This document shows positions 59,592-64,000 of a DNA stretch of 64,000 nucleotides, piece after piece; within the stretch, counting starts at the first letter, position 1; every line of letters starts with the position of its first letter. Position numbers and translations under genes: made by a program. The notes beneath the pieces were generated by a model. The model was given only the letters and a program-made list of their open reading frames with translations. It was not told where the DNA came from and searched no databases. This DNA is from a bacterium (GTDB lineage Bacteria; Zhuqueibacterota; Zhuqueibacteria; Residuimicrobiales; Oceaniaggregativiventaceae): NCBI GenBank assembly GCA_029565675.1, contig JAKQNP010000002.1, positions 434,001 through 498,000 of the forward strand, in the 5' to 3' direction.

Positions 59592-62447
59592 TCAGATCAC
59601 CGTCCAGCGCAGGTTAAAAATGCGCTCGATTTCATATTCCTGGGTCAGGCGTTTTTCCAGTTTGGCGATCAACGTTTCGCGCTGGTTGGTCAGGTCGTCT
59701 TCCACCTCGAAAAGGCGTTTGCGCAGCTGTTGTTTGCGGCGTTCGAGTCCGGCAATTTCGATCTGCAGCTTGTGCTGCTCGACAGCATCGCGCAGCATAC
59801 GGCTTTGCCGGTATGCTGTTTGAATCGCCTGGCGAATGGTGGACAGCTCTTTTTCGAAAACAGCGATCTGTTCCTCGGCCCAGCGATCCAGCTTTTCGCA
59901 TTCCTGCAGAAAATATTCGCTGTTCATTTCCATGGATTGCTGCAACTGCGGTGCGGCTGCGTGTTCGATGGTTTGCTGCAGGCGTTGGTGGACGGGCTCG
60001 GGGACATTTGCCAGCGGTGCGGCTGCGGCCCGCAGACTGAAAAAGCTCTCGCAGAGCTCAGGATCGAGAAGCTTGCCTTTGTCGGTGAATCCAGCGAATA
60101 AAAGATAGTCTTCTTTTTCGAAGGATTGGATGTGCAAAATCGACAGGGCCATCCACCCCGATTGGCCGTGCAGTCGTTCGATGGCGGTGATTTTGCGCGG
60201 ATGGTTGGAGATGTCGAAATAGGTCTGGCCTAGGACGGTGGAGCCGGCTTTACCGGCGGCGATCACATATTCGCCGAGCGGGTGCGACAAACGGTAGAGA
60301 AATTCTCCAGCCACATTTGGCCGCGTTTTGGAGATCAGCTGATAACGGCCGGTTTTGATGGCCTCCAGCGGCGATTTGTAAAGATCGAAGGTGAGCTGGC
60401 TGTCATCAAAGCGGGCTATATCGGTGAGGACGATTTTCGAGAGTTCCCAAAAAAAACCGCTGATGCGGTCCAGCTGCTGCCGTGTGGCATCCAGCTGCAC
60501 CTTGAAACGTTTGTGCACATCTTCGTCAAAATGGTCGATCAGGATTTGGCGGGTCTGATCCATGCGATTTTGAATCGACTCTTCCATCTCGCACTGCAGT
60601 TGAGCGAAGGCGCGGGAAATTTCTTCCTGGCTGCGGCAATCCTGGTAGATCGAGTGGATGCGCTTTTCAAAATCGACGCCTGACTCTATAGCGCCGAGAA
60701 CCTGATCCGAGGCGCCGAACACGCCGGTAAAGAGAGAAAATTTTTCTGTTAGCAACTCGTAGACCCGCTGGTCGGTATCGTTGCGTTCATTGATAAAGTT
60801 GATGACCACCACGTCGTGTTTTTGGCCGTAGCGGTGGCAGCGGCCGATGCGCTGTTCGATGCGCTGCGGATTCCAGGGCAGGTCATAGTTGATGACCAGC
60901 GAACAAAATTGCAGGTTGATCCCTTCGCCGGCTGCTTCGGTGGCGATCATGACAGAGGCTTGCTCGCGAAAGCGGTCGATGAGAGCGGTGCGCATATCAA
61001 CGGCGCGCGATCCGGTGATGCGGCCGGTATCGCGATTTTTTTGCAGCCACTCTTCGAGGAATTGGCGGCTGAGTTCATCGGACGGCGCGCCGTTGAACAA
61101 GACGAGTTCACCACCATAACCGTTGGCGGTCAGAAAACGGGTGAGGTACTCTTGCGTGCGCCGCGATTCGGTAAAGATGATGGCTTTGTGCGGCGCCCCG
61201 TTTTTGCGCATTTCAGCAAATCCGGTCTCAAGCGCTTTGAGCAAAGCCTGCGATTTGGTATCGGTTTGGATCGCTTCGGCGCGGGCGATCAGGCTGCCGA
61301 GCAAATCGATTTCCTGCCGCAAAAGCGAGGGATCGATTTTTTCGCTGTCGGCAGAATATTCCCAAAGCGAATCGTTCTCTTCCAGCCAATCGGTTTCGAT
61401 CTCTTCCTTTTCGATCATGCCGGGAAGCCAGTCATCTGGCAAGGGTTGTCCGTCGCGCAAAGCGATCAAACGTTGGCGGATGACGGCGAGAGTGCCGGCA
61501 ACGGCATACGAGGAAGAGGCGAGAATCTTGCGCACGATCAGGGTCATCAAATGGCGTTGCTGTTCCGGAAAAGCGATGGTGTCCGGCCGCTGCAGGAAAG
61601 CGGAGATCTCCTCATAGAGCGAGTGCTCGGAGTCGGTCGGATTGTAGGATAGAGTGACAGAACGGCGTTCGGTGTAGCGGATATATTCTGAGACCTGATG
61701 CCGCAGGGTGCGATGGCAGAATTGTTGCAGTCGATCGCGCAAATCTTCAAAAGAGCCGTTGGGACCGAGGTAGAGATCGCGAAAGGCCTGCTGGTCGCCG
61801 AAGAACTGTTCATCGATCAGAGAGGCCAGGCCGTACAATTCGAGCAAAGAGTTCTGAATCGGTGTGGCTGTGAGCAAAAGTTTCGGACGATCCGTCACGG
61901 CCCATTGGATGCTTTGCGCCATTTTGTTGCTTGTGCGAAAGACATTGCGGAGTTTATGCGCCTCATCGATGACCACGAGGTCCCATGGTATGGTGCGCAA
62001 TTTGGCGCTGTTTTGGGCGGCAAAATGGATCGAGACGATCAGGATCGTGCCGGAATCAAAGGGATTTTGTTGGCTCTGCCGGCGCAACTGCTGGACGATT
62101 TTGGAGTCCACGATCAGACTGGGCAAGTTGAATTTGTCGGTCAATTCCTGATTCCATTGTTTGCGCAGGGACGCCGGGCAAATAATCAACAAACGCCTTC
62201 GGCGTTCTGCCCAGTGCTGGCAAAGAACCAGACCGGCTTCGATGGTTTTGCCCAAGCCAACTTCGTCGGCCAGCAAGGCGCCTTTTGAAAGGGGCGAGCG
62301 CAGGGCAAAGTGGGCGGCTTCGATCTGGTGCGGATTGAGGTCGACACATGCATCGAACAGCGAGCGCGACAGTTTTTGGATGCTGCTGCTCTGATGATGA
62401 AGCGACAACGCATGGGCAAAAAATTTGGCATGGAAAACAGTCGACAT
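59592..62447 (-). CDS. SNF2-family DEAD/DEAH helicase, RapA-related
   Basis: 951 residues. SNF2 core in the first 600: PHQIEAAHFALRSPLSKGAL, LADEVGLGKTIEAGLVLCQH (Walker A), LVVIDEAHKLRN (DEAH), LLTATPIQNSLLELYGL, KAIIFTESRRTQEYLTRFL, ATEAAGEGINLQFCSLVINYDLP-type motif V and QRIGRCHRYGQ (motif VI). It lacks the N-terminal SH3-like barrels of RapA. The C-terminal 250 residues contain coiled coil (LQIEIAGLERRKQQLRKRLF, LTNQRETLIAKLEKR). Members of this 950-residue family occur both alone and next to DNA methyltransferase/defence genes; none is adjacent here. DNA translocase activity is likely, its target unknown. Confidence 0.88.
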   Translation of the reverse strand: MSTVFHAKFFAHALSLHHQSSSIQKLSRSLFDACVDLNPHQIEAAHFALRSPLSKGALLADEVGLGKTIEAGLVLCQHWAERRRRLLIICPASLRKQWNQELTDKFNLPSLIVDSKIVQQLRRQSQQNPFDSGTILIVSIHFAAQNSAKLRTIPWDLVVIDEAHKLRNVFRTSNKMAQSIQWAVTDRPKLLLTATPIQNSLLELYGLASLIDEQFFGDQQAFRDLYLGPNGSFEDLRDRLQQFCHRTLRHQVSEYIRYTERRSVTLSYNPTDSEHSLYEEISAFLQRPDTIAFPEQQRHLMTLIVRKILASSSYAVAGTLAVIRQRLIALRDGQPLPDDWLPGMIEKEEIETDWLEENDSLWEYSADSEKIDPSLLRQEIDLLGSLIARAEAIQTDTKSQALLKALETGFAEMRKNGAPHKAIIFTESRRTQEYLTRFLTANGYGGELVLFNGAPSDELSRQFLEEWLQKNRDTGRITGSRAVDMRTALIDRFREQASVMIATEAAGEGINLQFCSLVINYDLPWNPQRIEQRIGRCHRYGQKHDVVVINFINERNDTDQRVYELLTEKFSLFTGVFGASDQVLGAIESGVDFEKRIHSIYQDCRSQEEISRAFAQLQCEMEESIQNRMDQTRQILIDHFDEDVHKRFKVQLDATRQQLDRISGFFWELSKIVLTDIARFDDSQLTFDLYKSPLEAIKTGRYQLISKTRPNVAGEFLYRLSHPLGEYVIAAGKAGSTVLGQTYFDISNHPRKITAIERLHGQSGWMALSILHIQSFEKEDYLLFAGFTDKGKLLDPELCESFFSLRAAAAPLANVPEPVHQRLQQTIEHAAAPQLQQSMEMNSEYFLQECEKLDRWAEEQIAVFEKELSTIRQAIQTAYRQSRMLRDAVEQHKLQIEIAGLERRKQQLRKRLFEVEDDLTNQRETLIAKLEKRLTQEYEIERIFNLRWTVI

Positions 62448-62601
62448 GGATCCCTTTTCCGGCTAATGGGTGGGAAGCCAATATACAAAAAAGTCAGGGC
62501 AAATAAAAAGTCTTTTGCGTTTGACGCCGGCGAGCGGAAAGCAGAGGTGGTGTGTTATTGGCCTGACAGCGTGCGTGGCATGGAATGACAAAAGAAAAGC
62601 G

Positions 62602-63852
62602 CTAAAGTTTCCAGTAAAACTTTTTCTTGTTGCAAAAGAAGATGATCAGCCACAGGCAAGCGCACCAGATGGCGCCCCACAGCATGCCGCCGTAGCCGGT
62701 GCGGTCGAGCCAAAATTGCCGCCACAGGGACCAATCGATCAATCCAGCCCACTGTTCTTTGACCGGATTGGGCGCACCGCTGAAAAACGGTTCGATATGG
62801 GTTGCGCGAAAGAAAAGTCGCATCACAATTTGCATGAAATAGGCGAGCAGCGCATTGACGCCGAGCACGGTAAAGATGCGGAGACCGAATCGATACCGGC
62901 GCACGTCGATGAGATAGTAGAGCAAGCCAAAAAAGAGGCTGGCCAGGCCGCTGGCGGCCATCGCATAGGAGGCGGTCACATCGGGTTTGTTGAAGCAGAG
63001 TTCAACTGCGCCGGTCCACATGCCGATCTGGTGCAAGAGCCAGCCAGCCAGAAAGAAAACAAGGCCGAGTTTGAGGCTTTGCAGGAGAATTCGCCGTCTG
63101 TCTCCATCTCTGACTGTTTCACCGAGCAGAACGCCGACGAGGGTCATGGCGCCATATGAGATCGACACCCAGGGCAGGCAATGGACGCGCAGAGGTTTTG
63201 CCCAACTGCCGTCGAGGCGGCTGATGGTGAAAAAGGGCTCTTCACTGTCGCCAAAATGGAGCCACCAGTCGACCGAATGCGACATGAGCAAGTGAAACCC
63301 GAGCAGGCCAAAAACGGCAACCCAGCGTCCCCAGCGCGGCAATTTGAGACTGGATGCGCCGATCAGATAGGAAATGCCGATAGCTTGCAGAATACCCCAC
63401 CACCATGAAAGGCCGAGGATCAGGCTGATATAGAGGATGCCGGCGAGGATCAGCATGGCTGTGCGCGAAAAAACTCGCCGCCACCATTCGGCACCGCGAT
63501 TGGCCCGGCTCAGCGGAATACACAAACCAACGATAAAGACAAAAAAAGGAGCGACCAAATCGGTCGCCGTGAGGCCGATGTTTTTGAGCCTGGCTTCAGG
63601 CATTTGCTGGATCGCCTGCAAGTCAAAGCCCGCGGCCATTTTTTCTTCGACGAATCGTTCCCACGCCACGTCGGCATGGTTCCAGGTTGAGATCGGCAGG
63701 CTGCCGAACCAGGAAGCTCGCTGTGGCAACTGGCGATAATCGCCAGCTGCAACGGCGATGACAAAGATCATCAACAGAATGGTAAAACCGCGAAAGACAT
63801 CGATCGATTCGACCCGAAGCCGTGGGTGGGTTTGAACGTCGGATGCTTTCAT
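62602..63852 (-). CDS. DUF5009/HGSNAT-like membrane acyltransferase
   Basis: 416 residues with about ten membrane helices. RVESIDVFRGFTILLMIFVI is the hallmark start of the COG4299/DUF5009 family (bacterial relatives of lysosomal heparan-alpha-glucosaminide N-acetyltransferase), followed by NHADVAWERFVE and LVAPFFVFIVGLCIPLS. The human enzyme acetylates glucosamine across the membrane using acetyl-CoA; the bacterial role (NagX-like) is linked with chitin/GlcNAc use in some genomes. That would fit the nagA-nagB pair of this window, but they are 55 kb apart. CAGGAGGTTGCC precedes the ATG. Confidence 0.82.
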   Translation of the reverse strand: MKASDVQTHPRLRVESIDVFRGFTILLMIFVIAVAAGDYRQLPQRASWFGSLPISTWNHADVAWERFVEEKMAAGFDLQAIQQMPEARLKNIGLTATDLVAPFFVFIVGLCIPLSRANRGAEWWRRVFSRTAMLILAGILYISLILGLSWWWGILQAIGISYLIGASSLKLPRWGRWVAVFGLLGFHLLMSHSVDWWLHFGDSEEPFFTISRLDGSWAKPLRVHCLPWVSISYGAMTLVGVLLGETVRDGDRRRILLQSLKLGLVFFLAGWLLHQIGMWTGAVELCFNKPDVTASYAMAASGLASLFFGLLYYLIDVRRYRFGLRIFTVLGVNALLAYFMQIVMRLFFRATHIEPFFSGAPNPVKEQWAGLIDWSLWRQFWLDRTGYGGMLWGAIWCACLWLIIFFCNKKKFYWKL

Positions 63853-63880
63853 GGCAACCTCCTGTTGGCGGGCAAAGCAG

Positions 63881-63948
63881 AAAAAATCAAACCTCCCCAG
63901 AAAGACGGTTGTCCGGGCGACAGAAAAGTCGTCCGATCCGGGGAGGTT
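63881..63948 (-). terminator. Terminator of the gene at the right edge
   Basis: AACCTCCCC (63890-63898) pairs with GGGGAGGTT (63940-63948) around an inner, partly paired region; the minus strand continues TGATTTTTT. Confidence 0.75.
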
Positions 63949-63961
63949 GTCGACAGACCGA

Positions 63962-64000
63962 TTAAAATTCAGTTTCGGTTTCTTTACAGACGATGTTCAT
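63962..64000 (-). CDS. C-terminal end of a gene cut by the window edge
   Basis: The last 12 codons and stop of a minus-strand frame (MNIVCKETETEF, stop at 63962), followed by a good terminator. Too short to identify; the Met need not be the start. Confidence 0.4.
   Translation of the reverse strand: MNIVCKETETEF

Overview
The window is a dense bacterial chromosome segment with mixed gene orientation, short intergenic gaps, several factor-independent terminators and one tRNA. I see no prophage, insertion sequence, integrase or CRISPR array. Secreted proteins ending in an 'NPFNP' plus FlgD-like module (the Por/T9SS-type C-terminal sorting domain), a DUF3078-type outer-membrane protein, many predicted lipoproteins and beta-barrels, a Tricorn-like protease and S9/M3 peptidases point to a Gram-negative member of the wider FCB group. 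Candidate KSB1/Calditrichota-like lineages fit best. This is inferred from gene content only; no rRNA is present.

Layout. 1-10.7 kb: the N-terminus of an S9 peptidase, a hemerythrin-like protein, a DUF3078 protein, an M3 metallopeptidase, a nagB-nagA pair, a collapsed sorting-domain pseudogene, a peroxiredoxin whose peroxidatic Cys codon is UGA with a SECIS hairpin just downstream, and a lipoprotein/outer-membrane pair. 11-16 kb: a PfkB sugar kinase, a coupled membrane/lipoprotein pair, a membrane acyltransferase and an EEP-family lipoprotein. 16.2-20.2 kb: a RapA-type SNF2 ATPase and rsgA. 20.2-27.7 kb: a beta-barrel, mpaA-like amidase, YjbQ, a secreted unknown, archaeal-type PheRS (pheS-pheT) and a membrane-anchored MsrB-MsrA fusion. 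28-31 kb: mutL-miaA and tRNA-Gly(CCC). 31.3-37.2 kb: a 14-blade propeller protein with sorting domain, then a HEAT-repeat/APH-kinase/Cys-rich-protein group. 37.2-42.8 kb: acetate kinase with a C-terminal extension, divergent from an NtrB/NtrC-type two-component pair. 43-46.7 kb: an SDR oxidoreductase and copZ-copA. 47-54.5 kb: three secreted proteins, including a dockerin-bearing beta-helix protein directly followed by a cohesin-like, sorting-domain protein. 54.6-64 kb: a membrane protein, Tricorn-like protease, thiL, a second large SNF2 helicase and a DUF5009/HGSNAT-like membrane protein.

The main themes are extracellular protein display and peptide degradation, amino-sugar use (NagB/NagA, possibly the HGSNAT-like protein), oxidative repair (Sec-peroxiredoxin, MsrBA) and copper export. 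The strongest unusual signals are the selenocysteine peroxiredoxin with its SECIS element, the neighbouring dockerin and cohesin genes, and the archaeal-type PheRS carrying an inserted zinc-ribbon-like motif. A small family of imperfect palindromes recurs in intergenic DNA, twice directly next to a ribosome binding site.
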